From an uncultured bacterium (lineage in GTDB: Bacteria > CSSED10-310 > CALFER01), in contig CALFER010000029.1 of the NCBI GenBank assembly GCA_937951895.1, positions 1-64,000 on the forward strand: a stretch of DNA of 64,000 bases, given 5' to 3'. Shown piece by piece: positions 9,558 through 17,394 of this stretch (within the stretch, counting starts at the first letter, position 1; each line of letters begins with the position of its first letter). Under the pieces are notes generated by a model. The model was not told the origin of the DNA and ran no database searches. It saw nothing but the letters and a program-made list of their open reading frames with translations. Made by a program: the position numbers and the translations under genes.

Positions 9558-10196
9558 ATGAATTTTCTCAGTACAGTCATCAAAGGTGGACCGCTGATGA
9601 TTCCGATCACCCTGTGTTCAATCATCATGCTCGCTGTCGCGCTCGAACGCTGGTACCGACTGAGGAAGCAGCGGATACTTCCGGATTCACTGGTACAGCG
9701 GGTGCTAGAAATGCTCAGAAGGCGGCGGCTGACGGCTGCGATTGAAGTCTGCAACGCCCACGATGAAGTCGGGGCGTCGGTCATTCGCGCCGGATTGAGC
9801 AAGGCCGGGGCCGGGCGCGACGTGATCCGGGAAGGTTTTGAAAACGCCGGACGGATCGCCTATCAGGAACTTACACGGGGTCTGGGTGTACTGGCCACCG
9901 TCGCAAGCATCTCTCCGCTCCTGGGTCTGATGGGAACCGTCACGGGTCTGATCCGTGCGTTCCGCGTGATCTCCTCCCAGGGCATCGGCGATCCGCAGGC
10001 CTTGTCAGGCGGCATCTCCGAAGCGCTCATCACCACCGTGGCGGGACTCATCGTCGCCATCCCCACCCTGGTGGTGCATAACTACTTCGCCCGCCGTGTG
10101 GAACGGATCAATCTTGAAATGGAGCAAACCGTATCGGATATTCTGGATCAATTGACCCTCGGCGGGCCGCTCGACAGTGGATCAGACGATCTATGA
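9558..10196 (+). CDS. MotA/TolQ/ExbB family proton channel protein
   Basis: A 212-residue membrane protein. The first hydrophobic segment is at residues ~10-30 (GPLMIPITLCSIIMLAVALE). The TolQ/ExbB core lies toward the C-terminus (LGVLATVASISPLLGLMGTVTGLI and a final segment ALITTVAGLIVAIPTLVVHNYF). These proteins form the pentameric stator that uses the proton gradient to drive an ExbD/TonB partner. The start ATG (MNFLSTVIKGG) follows AGGAG by about ten bases; longer in-frame extensions run inside the TPR gene in another frame and are rejected. It overlaps exbD by four bases. Confidence 0.92.
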   Translation: MNFLSTVIKGGPLMIPITLCSIIMLAVALERWYRLRKQRILPDSLVQRVLEMLRRRRLTAAIEVCNAHDEVGASVIRAGLSKAGAGRDVIREGFENAGRIAYQELTRGLGVLATVASISPLLGLMGTVTGLIRAFRVISSQGIGDPQALSGGISEALITTVAGLIVAIPTLVVHNYFARRVERINLEMEQTVSDILDQLTLGGPLDSGSDDL

Positions 10197-10609
10197 AGTT
10201 CAAAACGGATTCTGCCTTGCTCCCGAAGATCGACATCACTCCGTTGATCGATGTCATCCTGATGCTCGTCATCTTTTTCATGATCACGACGACCTTCATT
10301 TCGTTTCCCGGTGTCATGGTCAAGCTTCCGTTGTCGAGTTCGACGACCATCACAACACCGCAGGGCGCTCAGGTGCTGATCACGGCGAACGGCGAGCTCT
10401 ATTTTCAACAGTATCGGGTGACGATCTCCGAGATGGACGATCTGATGCACAAACATGGAGACAAGAGCATTCTGATCATCAAGGCGGACAAGGCAGTGTC
10501 ACATGGTCAGGTCGTCGAGGTAATGGACCATGCCAAGCGAGCCGGATTTGACCGTCTGTCGATTGCAACAACCAATCAAACCGAATCGAAACCGGCAGGG
10601 AAAAAGTAA
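10193..10609 (+). CDS. ExbD/TolR family biopolymer transport protein
   Basis: A 138-residue protein with one N-terminal transmembrane segment. It contains the family motif IDITPLIDVILMLVIFF, including the Asp in PLIDV that carries protons in ExbD/TolR. The rest is a small periplasmic domain (VLITANGELYF, DKAVSHGQVVEVMDHAKRAG). It pairs with the preceding ExbB/TolQ-like channel, with which it overlaps by ATGA, and the TonB-like gene follows after three bases. The set forms a proton-powered motor in the inner membrane. Confidence 0.93.
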   Translation: MKFKTDSALLPKIDITPLIDVILMLVIFFMITTTFISFPGVMVKLPLSSSTTITTPQGAQVLITANGELYFQQYRVTISEMDDLMHKHGDKSILIIKADKAVSHGQVVEVMDHAKRAGFDRLSIATTNQTESKPAGKK

Positions 10610-10612
10610 CTG

Positions 10613-11386
10613 ATGAGCGGATCCGATCGTGTCCGATTCCAGTGCTATACAGCCTCGGTTGGCGTCCATCTCCTGCTGCTAGTCCTGTTGCCCGGCCTTT
10701 CGAACATCGAGCCGGTGTTGTCATCGCCTCCGATCGAAGTCGATCTGATACCGTTTCACGATGAGATCGAACTGGGGTCGACGAACATCAAACCGGCAGA
10801 ATCGCCCCAAAAGACGAATTCTGAAGGAAAAAGCCCCCAGAAGGACACGAAATCCTCGGCTTCCTTCTCAGCACCTCCCCTGAATCTTCCCAAACACGAA
10901 TCCTCGGGTGATGAACAGCCCGAACTGTCGACGCAATCGTTGCCGGGCATCGAGATTCCGAAGCAGGCCGGGGAGTTGATCGCCCCCGAGATCAAACCGC
11001 TTGAACCGGGAAAGATCAAGGATTTGCAGGCATCGATCCCCGAGAAACCGCCTGAGTTCGCGTGGTTGCCTGACAATCGGGCATCGGAAGAGCCGCGAAG
11101 CGAGAAGGCAACGGATTCATTTTCGATCGAAGGCCCTGTTGCGAAACGCCGAGTGACCTATCAGCCTCCCCCGCCTGAAATCATCACGACCTCCGCCGTC
11201 ACGCTCCGATTGAAATTCTGGGTTCATCCCGATGGAACGGTTGGCCGGATCGTGCCGCTCGTACGGGCGGATGCGGAGATTGAAAAGAACGCGATCGCGT
11301 TTCTCGAAAAATGGCGTTTTGAGCCTGTCCGAAAGGATCTCGGCGACCAGTGGGGCATCCTGCCGATTCAGTTGAAACTGCAGTGA
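10613..11386 (+). CDS. TonB family energy transducer
   Basis: A 257-residue protein with a short cytoplasmic start, one hydrophobic anchor (SVGVHLLLLVLLPGL), a Pro/Glu/Lys-rich periplasmic spacer (residues ~60-185) and a C-terminal TonB-like domain (LRLKFWVHPDGTVGRIVP, AIAFLEKWRFEPV). TonB transmits ExbB/ExbD motor force to outer-membrane partners. It is the last gene of the TPR-TPR-ExbB-ExbD-TonB operon. No TonB-dependent receptor lies nearby, so its client is unknown and the exported TPR proteins are the obvious candidate partners. The TPR gene downstream is convergent. Confidence 0.85.
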   Translation: MSGSDRVRFQCYTASVGVHLLLLVLLPGLSNIEPVLSSPPIEVDLIPFHDEIELGSTNIKPAESPQKTNSEGKSPQKDTKSSASFSAPPLNLPKHESSGDEQPELSTQSLPGIEIPKQAGELIAPEIKPLEPGKIKDLQASIPEKPPEFAWLPDNRASEEPRSEKATDSFSIEGPVAKRRVTYQPPPPEIITTSAVTLRLKFWVHPDGTVGRIVPLVRADAEIEKNAIAFLEKWRFEPVRKDLGDQWGILPIQLKLQ

Positions 11387-11417
11387 TCGGGGCTTTGAGT
11401 CTTTCAGATGAAATAAC

Positions 11418-12914
11418 TCAGCTCAGCATGTGCTGAACCTTGCGATTCAGGGAATCGATATTGAGCGATTTCAGGATGCGGATCGCTTCTTCTTTGTGCC
11501 CTGTGGCCAGAAGGAGCACAACGGCATCCTGGAACACCTGCAGACGATCCTTGCTTTCCAGGAATGCGAGACGTTGCGCCATGTCAAGATTGGCTGCGGC
11601 GAAGTGAATCCACCTCATCGCGGTCTCGTAGGCTTCTCCGGCTTCCTGAATGCGTTGTTGCGAGTGGTAGAGTCGGCCGAGTGCGTGATAGGTGCGCCAG
11701 AGGAAGCGGGGATATCCCAGCGAATCGGCGATGCTCACGGCTTTTTCCCGGGCGTCCACGGCCTGGTCTTCCTGTCTGAGTTTGCGGTAGATCTGGCCGA
11801 GAAGGAGGTTGGATTCGAGGTCGACCAGAGGGGAACGGCCTTCCGCGAAATAACCGATCATCCGTCGCATCAGTTCATGCGCATTCTCGTAACGCCCGTT
11901 TTCATTCTCCAGTTCAGCGCGTCGATGCAGGATTTGCGCGAGATAGATCAGATTGGGCAATGGCATTGACAGGGTTTCGGCATCGTCCAGACATCGCACA
12001 GCTTTTTCGAGCATTCCCTGAACATTGAAGATCCTCGCGCGGATCAGCAGTTGTTCGATCCGATCGATCGGCGAAATATCGGTGTCTTGCGCGATTTCAA
12101 TCGCCTGTCTGACCAGATCGCGACTCTGTTCGGTCTGGCCGAGGTGTATCATGAGATTGGCGTAGGCGATGAGAATGGTGTGTTCGAGATGTCGGTCCTG
12201 GAGATTGCGAGCGCCGGCGAGTGCGTCGGCATAACATAGAAGCGCCTGTTTGTAGTCCGAGAGGATGTCATAGCACTGGCCCATCCCGAAGATGCTCAGT
12301 GTCATCATATCCAGACGATTCGAGGTTTCCGCCATCCGGAGCGATTCCGAAAAAAAGCGGTGTGCTTCTGTGTAATCCAGTTTGTACTGGCAGTTCAGTC
12401 CGATCCGGTAGCAGGTGATACCGAGCCAGGATTCGAGGTTGCTGGTGCGCGCGATATCGAGTGCTTCCGTGTATTTTTCGAGTGCGTTGTCATATTCGCC
12501 GAGTTGCAGATACGCGCCGGCCAGATTGTGGAGACTCGCCATCTCCCCTGCACCGCTGTGGAATTCGCGATCGAGGAGCAGCGCTTTACTGTAGAATTTG
12601 GCGGCCTGACGCACATCATCCGTCAGGCGATGAGCGGTTCCGATGTTTGAATATGCCGACGCCATCGACTTGCGATCATTGGTATCGAGATATACCCGGA
12701 GGGCTTCCGACCAACTCTCGATGGCAGCCTGATACATTTTCTGATCGAAATAGAGGAATCCGAGTTCCTCCAGCGTTGCCGCTTCGGCCTGCGAATTCTC
12801 ATCGGCGCGGTCGGACTTGAGTTGTTTTTCCAGTGTTTTGATTTTTTTACGGAAATGCCGATCGAGAGACTGATTTGATTGTCTGGATCCGAAGAGTCTG
12901 GACAGAAAATCCAT
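11418..12914 (-). CDS. Cytoplasmic TPR protein
   Basis: A 498-residue soluble protein without signal peptide. A charged N-terminus (FRKKIKTLEKQLKSDRADEN, probably coiled) is followed by eight to ten tandem TPRs of about 40 residues of the TPR_12 type (AYSNIGTAHRLTDDVRQAAK, LHNLAGAYLQLGEYDNALEK, CYRIGLNCQYKLDYTEAHRF). Such repeats resemble those in LGN/Rap-type adaptors and serve as peptide-binding scaffolds. There is no attached enzymatic domain. It lies 23 bases downstream of ssb on the same strand and is probably co-transcribed with ssb and the XRE regulator. The function is unknown. Confidence 0.75.
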   Translation of the reverse strand: MDFLSRLFGSRQSNQSLDRHFRKKIKTLEKQLKSDRADENSQAEAATLEELGFLYFDQKMYQAAIESWSEALRVYLDTNDRKSMASAYSNIGTAHRLTDDVRQAAKFYSKALLLDREFHSGAGEMASLHNLAGAYLQLGEYDNALEKYTEALDIARTSNLESWLGITCYRIGLNCQYKLDYTEAHRFFSESLRMAETSNRLDMMTLSIFGMGQCYDILSDYKQALLCYADALAGARNLQDRHLEHTILIAYANLMIHLGQTEQSRDLVRQAIEIAQDTDISPIDRIEQLLIRARIFNVQGMLEKAVRCLDDAETLSMPLPNLIYLAQILHRRAELENENGRYENAHELMRRMIGYFAEGRSPLVDLESNLLLGQIYRKLRQEDQAVDAREKAVSIADSLGYPRFLWRTYHALGRLYHSQQRIQEAGEAYETAMRWIHFAAANLDMAQRLAFLESKDRLQVFQDAVVLLLATGHKEEAIRILKSLNIDSLNRKVQHMLS

Positions 12915-12937
12915 GGAAATGCTCGTTCCGTACAGCC

Positions 12938-13423
12938 TCAGAACGGGATGTTGTCGGAGGATGCCGAGGGTGAGAAATCGTCCTGGTACGAGGGTTCATC
13001 CGGACCCGAGGCGTAGTGGTTCATGGGATCGTAGTTGTCCTCGGATGAAGTTGGAGCAGAAGAAGATTCCTTTGAGACAGGTGGTTTGGATTCGCCGGGA
13101 CGTGGGGACAGGTTTTCAAGTTCGCGAATCACGACCTCGATCTTGCTTCGCTTCGATCCGTCCTGCGCTTTCCACTCCTGGTAGTCGAGACTGCCTCGGA
13201 GTGCGATCTTGCTGCCTTTTCTGAGATACCGTTCGCACGTGTCCGCCTGACGATCCCATGCGGTGCAGGTGATCCACATGGTTTTCTCGATCCATTCCCC
13301 GGTAGGACCGCGTCGGGCCTGATGGACAGCGAGATTGAACTTGGCGACTTTCTTGCCGGTCTGCACCGAGCGAATTTCGGGATCTGCCCCGAGATTTCCG
13401 ATCAGGAACACTGAGTTGAACAT
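12938..13423 (-). CDS. ssb: Single-stranded DNA-binding protein
   Basis: A 161-residue protein with an N-terminal OB fold (MFNSVFLIGNLGADPEIR, WITCTAWDRQADTCERYLRKG, ALRGSLDYQEW) and a disordered Ser/Pro-rich linker. The acidic tip is ASSDNIPF; the classical SSB tip is DDDIPF, which recruits replication and repair partners. It is the right length for a homotetrameric SSB. AGGAG lies upstream of the ATG. It sits between the XRE regulator and a TPR gene on the same strand, not in the common rpsF-ssb-rpsR setting, so it could be a second copy; the genome would have to be checked. Confidence 0.92.
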   Translation of the reverse strand: MFNSVFLIGNLGADPEIRSVQTGKKVAKFNLAVHQARRGPTGEWIEKTMWITCTAWDRQADTCERYLRKGSKIALRGSLDYQEWKAQDGSKRSKIEVVIRELENLSPRPGESKPPVSKESSSAPTSSEDNYDPMNHYASGPDEPSYQDDFSPSASSDNIPF

Positions 13424-13465
13424 GGAGAGCCTCCTTTGATCAGGCTGATTCAGAAATTTAGTTTA

Positions 13466-13882
13466 TCAGAGGTTTTCAATCAGCGGCAACGGTTTTGATT
13501 CATCGATGTTGAGGATTTCGGAAAAAATCGCGATCCATTGATCACGACGCGAGTCGGGCAGAGCGAGAAGCCGATCGATAAAGTTTCGTAACACATTGTT
13601 TTTATTGATTTCATGTTGCTCCATTCGCAACTTTTTCAGAATTTCGGCGATCCGGGGAGTGAGTTTGGATTCGAGGATTCCGGCGAGGTAGAGATCGACG
13701 AGGTTGCAATGGAGTATTTCGGCGAGTTTTTCGATGAATCGAGGTGAGGGATCGAGACCGCCTTTTTCCAGTTTTGCGATGTAGGCACCGGTGACTTCGA
13801 GTTGATCCGCGAGCGCTCCTTGAGTAATACCAAGCGCAACTCGTTGATATTTAATAATTTCATGAAATGAACCCGGATTCAT
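13466..13882 (-). CDS. XRE family helix-turn-helix regulator
   Basis: A 138-residue protein. The N-terminal HTH_3 domain (residues ~8-62: IIKYQRVALGITQGALADQL, VTGAYIAKLEKGG, IEKLAEILHCNLVDLY) is followed by a helical C-terminal region of unknown fold (LRMEQHEINKNNVLRNFIDRL). The ATG at MNPGSF is preferred over a GTG or ATG a few codons upstream because the HTH starts right after it. It is divergent from the division-like operon. Its own promoter contains a near-perfect palindrome in the -35/-10 spacer and a second one near the start of transcription, so autorepression is likely. ssb follows on the same strand. Confidence 0.85.
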   Translation of the reverse strand: MNPGSFHEIIKYQRVALGITQGALADQLEVTGAYIAKLEKGGLDPSPRFIEKLAEILHCNLVDLYLAGILESKLTPRIAEILKKLRMEQHEINKNNVLRNFIDRLLALPDSRRDQWIAIFSEILNIDESKPLPLIENL

Positions 13883-13912
13883 GCCACTCACCCTCCTCAA
13901 CGAATCGGTTAA

Positions 13913-13938
13913 GATTCAACCAAACGATTGGTTGAATC
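13913..13938. promoter_or_regulatory. Palindromic operator candidate O2 for the XRE regulator
   Basis: An inverted repeat with perfect 11-base arms (GATTCAACCAA / TTGGTTGAATC) around ACGA. It contains AACCAA-N4-TTGGTT, the same core as the neighbouring palindrome. It covers the expected transcription start of the XRE gene. A T-run follows on the + strand, so a terminator was considered, but no + strand gene ends here. Confidence 0.6.
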
Positions 13939-13944
13939 TTTTTT

Positions 13945-13973
13945 TTAATAACCAACTAGTTGGTTAAAGTCAA
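13945..13973 (-). promoter_or_regulatory. XRE gene promoter with operator O1 in the spacer
   Basis: On the minus strand TTGACT is followed after 17 bases by TATTAA. The spacer holds an 18-base perfect palindrome, TAACCAACTAGTTGGTTA (13949-13966). Its core AACCAA-N4-TTGGTT recurs in O2, with centres 32 bases apart, close to three helical turns. This arrangement fits repression by blocking RNA polymerase. The assignment of the XRE protein as ligand is inferred from position. Confidence 0.6.
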
Positions 13974-13996
13974 CGGCTTTGCGCGCTTGTAATCAA

Positions 13997-14100
13997 CTTT
14001 TTTGTTGACATTGCTGTTTAATTAACGCCTTATTTTTATTGAATGTTTTGAGATTGCCGGGCGCGATCTTTTCCCAAAATTGAATGGCTTTTTTGTTGAC
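13997..14100 (+). repeat. Two copies of a 13-base direct repeat
   Basis: CTTTTTTGTTGAC occurs at 13997-14009 and again at 14088-14100. Each copy ends in a TTGAC that could act as a -35 element. The first copy is also part of a small inverted repeat, TCAAC-T6-GTTGA. The region between the XRE gene and the FtsZ-like gene is about 316 bases and very AT-rich; besides these repeats, the palindromes and promoter-like elements nothing else was seen. Confidence 0.5.
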
Positions 14101-14124
14101 TTATTGTCTATAGGGATATATCTA
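14096..14124 (+). promoter_or_regulatory. Candidate promoter of the division-like operon
   Basis: TTGACT is followed after 17 bases by TATCTA, inside a long TA-rich tract that offers other -10 choices. It lies about 75 bases before the first start codon, which has GGGAGGGGG close upstream. Weak matches, so the exact position is uncertain. Confidence 0.35.
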
Positions 14125-14198
14125 TATATATAGTTTGAACATATTGATCCGGTCACAACTAATGGTAGGAACAGACGCATCTTTCGGGAGGGGGAAAT

Positions 14199-15299
14199 AT
14201 GACGAAGTTGTTCATGGACGAGACTGACGTCGCGAATGCGGTACATCCGGTCAATTGGATTTCAGTTGGTGACGATGCGTTCCAGGCTACGACCTGTTTG
14301 CCGAAAGAGTATTGGGATCATGCCGACAAGGCGGGATTTCTGGGGATCGATCGCGCCGAGAGCGGATATGAGGGATTGGATGTTCTCCCGGGCGGCAACG
14401 CCGCACTGTATCTTCCGGTCCCTTCCCGGAATTACGATACCATCCTCGCAGAAAATGCTCTGTCGCAATATGTCCATCAACTGACTGACCTTCTCGAAGG
14501 AACACGCCTCAACGCGCTGCTCGCATTTCTCGGCAAGTCCTTCCCCTCCGGCATCACGCCGAGTCTTGCCAGATTGTCTCAGCAACAGGGCGCTGTCACC
14601 GTCGCCGTTGTATCTCTTCCCCATCCCGACGAAGGCCGGAAGCATGTGCTGCAATCCGAGTTCGCCCTGAAGGAAACGCAGTCGAACGTGGATGCGACCT
14701 GCACATTATCCCTTGAGACCATGTGCGATGACCAGCCCCAGGGAATCTCGATGACCGAACTTGAAAGCCGGATCTACATCCTTTTCAATCGCGCCATGCG
14801 CGGGATTGTCGATCTGACGACATTCCCCGGCTTTCGTGCCCCGCAGGTCGATGATGTGGTGGGGTTTTTCCGGGGGGCCGGTGAGATCCTGTACGGGCAT
14901 TCGACGATCAGGCAAGGATCGAAGGGGACCCTCGAGGCGATCACGCATGCTCTGAGAAATCCTTATGACGATCGACGGAGCTTCGAGGGTGCCGACGAGG
15001 TCCTGGTATCGGTGTGCCTGGGATCGGATGGTCTCGAACAGACCTGTTACCGGAGCATCGGGCGCTACTGCCGCAATCTGCTCGGAAACAGCACGGAAGT
15101 CCGGGTCGGTTGTTTCAGATCGGTGCTGGCAACCGAAGAACCATGGATTGCCGTGTACGGCCGCGGGGCTCGTGAAGTCAGACTGTCGGGATTCGAATAT
15201 CCTCTCTCGCAACCGCCTCACCCCGCCAAATCCCCGGCTCGACTGCCGGCCTACTACCGAAAGTTCTACGGGCAGTCCATCGGCGGTTCACTGAGTTGA
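14199..15299 (+). CDS. Divergent FtsZ-like (tubulin superfamily) protein lacking GTP-binding signatures
   Basis: A 366-residue protein that can be aligned by eye with FtsZ over most of its length: SLARLSQQQGAVTVAVVSLP with DEGRKHV corresponds to the strand and helix after the T4 loop, and RAMRGIVDLTTFPGF plus EGADEVLVSVCLGSDGLE to the C-terminal domain. The key loops are lost: T1 (GGGGGNAV in FtsZ) reads SVGDDAFQAT, T4 (GGGTGTG) reads GKSFPSG (residues 112-118), and T7 NxDxxD reads APQVDD (only the last Asp kept). GTP binding and hydrolysis are therefore unlikely. Yet the C-terminus has LPAYYRK (residues 349-355), like the FtsZ peptide IPAFLRK that binds FtsA. It begins an overlapping operon containing an FtsA-like gene. 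Possibly a regulator or filament partner of true FtsZ; it could also act in a distinct constriction. Confidence 0.72.
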   Translation: MTKLFMDETDVANAVHPVNWISVGDDAFQATTCLPKEYWDHADKAGFLGIDRAESGYEGLDVLPGGNAALYLPVPSRNYDTILAENALSQYVHQLTDLLEGTRLNALLAFLGKSFPSGITPSLARLSQQQGAVTVAVVSLPHPDEGRKHVLQSEFALKETQSNVDATCTLSLETMCDDQPQGISMTELESRIYILFNRAMRGIVDLTTFPGFRAPQVDDVVGFFRGAGEILYGHSTIRQGSKGTLEAITHALRNPYDDRRSFEGADEVLVSVCLGSDGLEQTCYRSIGRYCRNLLGNSTEVRVGCFRSVLATEEPWIAVYGRGAREVRLSGFEYPLSQPPHPAKSPARLPAYYRKFYGQSIGGSLS

Positions 15300-15568
15300 A
15301 GCACGGGTCACGTTATCCCAGAGCCAGGCCGTTTTTCTTTCTTTTCGGCCTGATTGTCCTCGGTTCCCTCGTTGGCTATTCTTTCTACTGCGCCGTTCTC
15401 CAAACCGATAAAGAACTCAAAACCGCTCAGGGATCTGTTCAGAACCTCATCCAGTTTTACTGGGATGCCGAGGATATTGTCTTTGATCGGAGTGTTACCG
15501 AGGCATCGGAAGCCGACCCGGCACCGGAACCTTCTCCCCCGCCACCGGTTGAAAGCCCTGCGCCGTGA
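15296..15568 (+). CDS. Small single-span membrane protein, FtsL/DivIC-like by position
   Basis: A 90-residue protein: a basic start (KHGSRYPRARP), one transmembrane segment (FFFLFGLIVLGSLVGYSFYC) and a periplasmic helix (ETAQ-like region from TDKELKTAQGSVQNLIQFYW). It ends in a Pro/Glu-rich tail. Starts with TTG in a TTGA overlap with the FtsZ-like gene, and ends in a GTGA overlap with the PBP gene. Size, topology and position before a class B PBP match FtsL/DivIC, which join the PBP and SEDS pair, but the extracellular helix is short and no family signature is visible. The call rests mainly on context. Confidence 0.55.
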   Translation: MKHGSRYPRARPFFFLFGLIVLGSLVGYSFYCAVLQTDKELKTAQGSVQNLIQFYWDAEDIVFDRSVTEASEADPAPEPSPPPPVESPAP

Positions 15569-17394
15569 TTCAGCCCGCCGATCTCAGACAGAAATGGGTT
15601 CTCATCCTGTTTTCCTGCGTGGCCGTTTTGGCCATCCTGCGTCTGTTCCAGTTTTCCATCCTCGAGCATGACGAGTGGACGGACCAGGTCAACGCACAGA
15701 TTTTCCGTGAATTTCGCGTCGAAGCACAACGGGGAAGGATTCTGTCGAGTGACCCGTCGGTTGTTCTGGCCGAGAGCGATGCATGGGTATCGATCGCAGC
15801 CGACACGCATGTGATTCGGACGACACATAACGATGCGAGAGTTGCCCGGAGACTATCCACCGCTCTGGAGATGCCTGAGGAAGAGATTCTCTGTCGCCTG
15901 CATTCCAATCGCAATGCAGCCTGGATCAAACAGAACATCACGCCGGAGCAGTTCGCCGCCGTATTCAAACTGCAGAATCAGGGTCTCCTGCCGGGTATTC
16001 AATTCAAGCGGGAGATCAAGCGTTATTACCCCAATCACCCCCACGCCGCCTCGCTCGTGGGATTCGCCCTGGGAGAACGCGAATCCGGCTTCGACCCACT
16101 CGGACCGTATAAAAACCTTCGCGGGATTGAGGGTATCGAGAGTTACTATAACAAACTGCTTTCCGGAGAAGTCGGGGTATACATCTATCGTGTAAACCGA
16201 TTCGGAACGCCTGAACTTGAATCATTTGACGAAATCAAGCCGATTCAGCGCGGACACGATCTGCAGACCACCATCGATCTGAATATCCATCGCATCGCCC
16301 AGGAGGAGGTGACGCGCGCCATGATCGAAAACAAGGCCAGATCGGCGATGGCGGTGGTCATGAATCCACGGGATGGCGCCATCCTTGCGGCTGCGAGTAT
16401 CGAGCATTCTCCGGATGTGATGGATGATCCCGAGCGTTTCTACGCGATGCCGGCCAATTGCTGGCCGGACTATCTCCGTCGGAACCTGGTCACCGCATCG
16501 GTATTCGAGCCCGGTTCGGTCTGGAAGCCGATCGTCATGTCCGTTGCGCTTGAAAACAAACTGGTCAAAACAACGGATTCCGTGGAATGGCGCGAACCGG
16601 TCGTGCTCGGGGGCAAAGCCTTCATGGACTGGAAGAAATTCGGTCCCTCACTCAAACTCGGTGAGATACTCACTTACTCGTCCAATGTCGGCATCATCAA
16701 TGTATCGAAGAAAATTTTCGCGGCACTCGACAACCAACAGATCGCGGATGAATTCAAACGTATGGGTTTCGGGCGACGGGTACCGGCTGATTTCCCCTGT
16801 CGTCCGGCCGGAAAACTGCCGTACAAAAACTGGGGAATTATCTCGATCGGAGCGGTTGCGGAAGGATATGAACTGCAGGTCAGTCTGGCCCAACTCGCCG
16901 GATTCTATTGTTCAATCGCGAATGGTGGTTATCGGATTGTTCCGCATTTCGGCAGGAATGTTCTGGATCCTCGGACAGGAGATCCGATTGAGAATCTGTT
17001 TACCGACCAGCCGGAACGGGTGATGTCCGAAGAAACGCATCAGTTCATTCGCTCCGCGATGATGGATTGCATCGACCATGGGACCGGCAAGAAGGGTTCT
17101 CTGATCGATATGGGCGTTGTTGCGGCCGGCAAAACGGCCACCGCCAAACTTCTGGACAAGGGGAGTTATGCGTCCAACAAGTATCGGGCATCATTCGCAG
17201 GTTTTTTCCCGGCCATCGATCCCCGCTATGTCATTGCGATATCCGTCGAGGATCCACGGGCCAAGGGTTACTATGGCGGTGTGGTGGCAGCGCCGATATT
17301 CCATGCCATTGCGATGCGCATTCTGACAGAAGTGGATGGCCTGACCGGCCCGCTCCCTCCCACTCCGGAGGTGACCGATGCTCAGAGTCTTTAA
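15565..17394 (+). CDS. Class B penicillin-binding protein (FtsI/PBP2-like transpeptidase)
   Basis: A 609-residue protein: one N-terminal transmembrane helix (WVLILFSCVAVLAILRLFQF), a pedestal domain (RGRILSSDPSVVLAES, RYYPNHPHAASLVGF, LRGIEGIESYYN), then the transpeptidase domain. Motifs: SVWK with Ser318 as nucleophile, SSN at 372-374, and KTA at 523-525 where nearly all relatives have KTG or KSG. It cross-links septal peptidoglycan with a SEDS glycosyltransferase. GTG start overlaps the FtsL-like gene; the 3' end overlaps the SEDS gene by 17 bases. No PASTA domains are present. The Ala in the third motif is unusual and may alter activity or beta-lactam binding. Confidence 0.85.
   Translation: MIQPADLRQKWVLILFSCVAVLAILRLFQFSILEHDEWTDQVNAQIFREFRVEAQRGRILSSDPSVVLAESDAWVSIAADTHVIRTTHNDARVARRLSTALEMPEEEILCRLHSNRNAAWIKQNITPEQFAAVFKLQNQGLLPGIQFKREIKRYYPNHPHAASLVGFALGERESGFDPLGPYKNLRGIEGIESYYNKLLSGEVGVYIYRVNRFGTPELESFDEIKPIQRGHDLQTTIDLNIHRIAQEEVTRAMIENKARSAMAVVMNPRDGAILAAASIEHSPDVMDDPERFYAMPANCWPDYLRRNLVTASVFEPGSVWKPIVMSVALENKLVKTTDSVEWREPVVLGGKAFMDWKKFGPSLKLGEILTYSSNVGIINVSKKIFAALDNQQIADEFKRMGFGRRVPADFPCRPAGKLPYKNWGIISIGAVAEGYELQVSLAQLAGFYCSIANGGYRIVPHFGRNVLDPRTGDPIENLFTDQPERVMSEETHQFIRSAMMDCIDHGTGKKGSLIDMGVVAAGKTATAKLLDKGSYASNKYRASFAGFFPAIDPRYVIAISVEDPRAKGYYGGVVAAPIFHAIAMRILTEVDGLTGPLPPTPEVTDAQSL

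Noticed and set aside
13913..13945. Rho-independent terminator from the palindrome followed by T-run
   Set aside because: No gene on the + strand ends upstream, and the palindrome core is repeated in the XRE promoter, so an operator is the better explanation.
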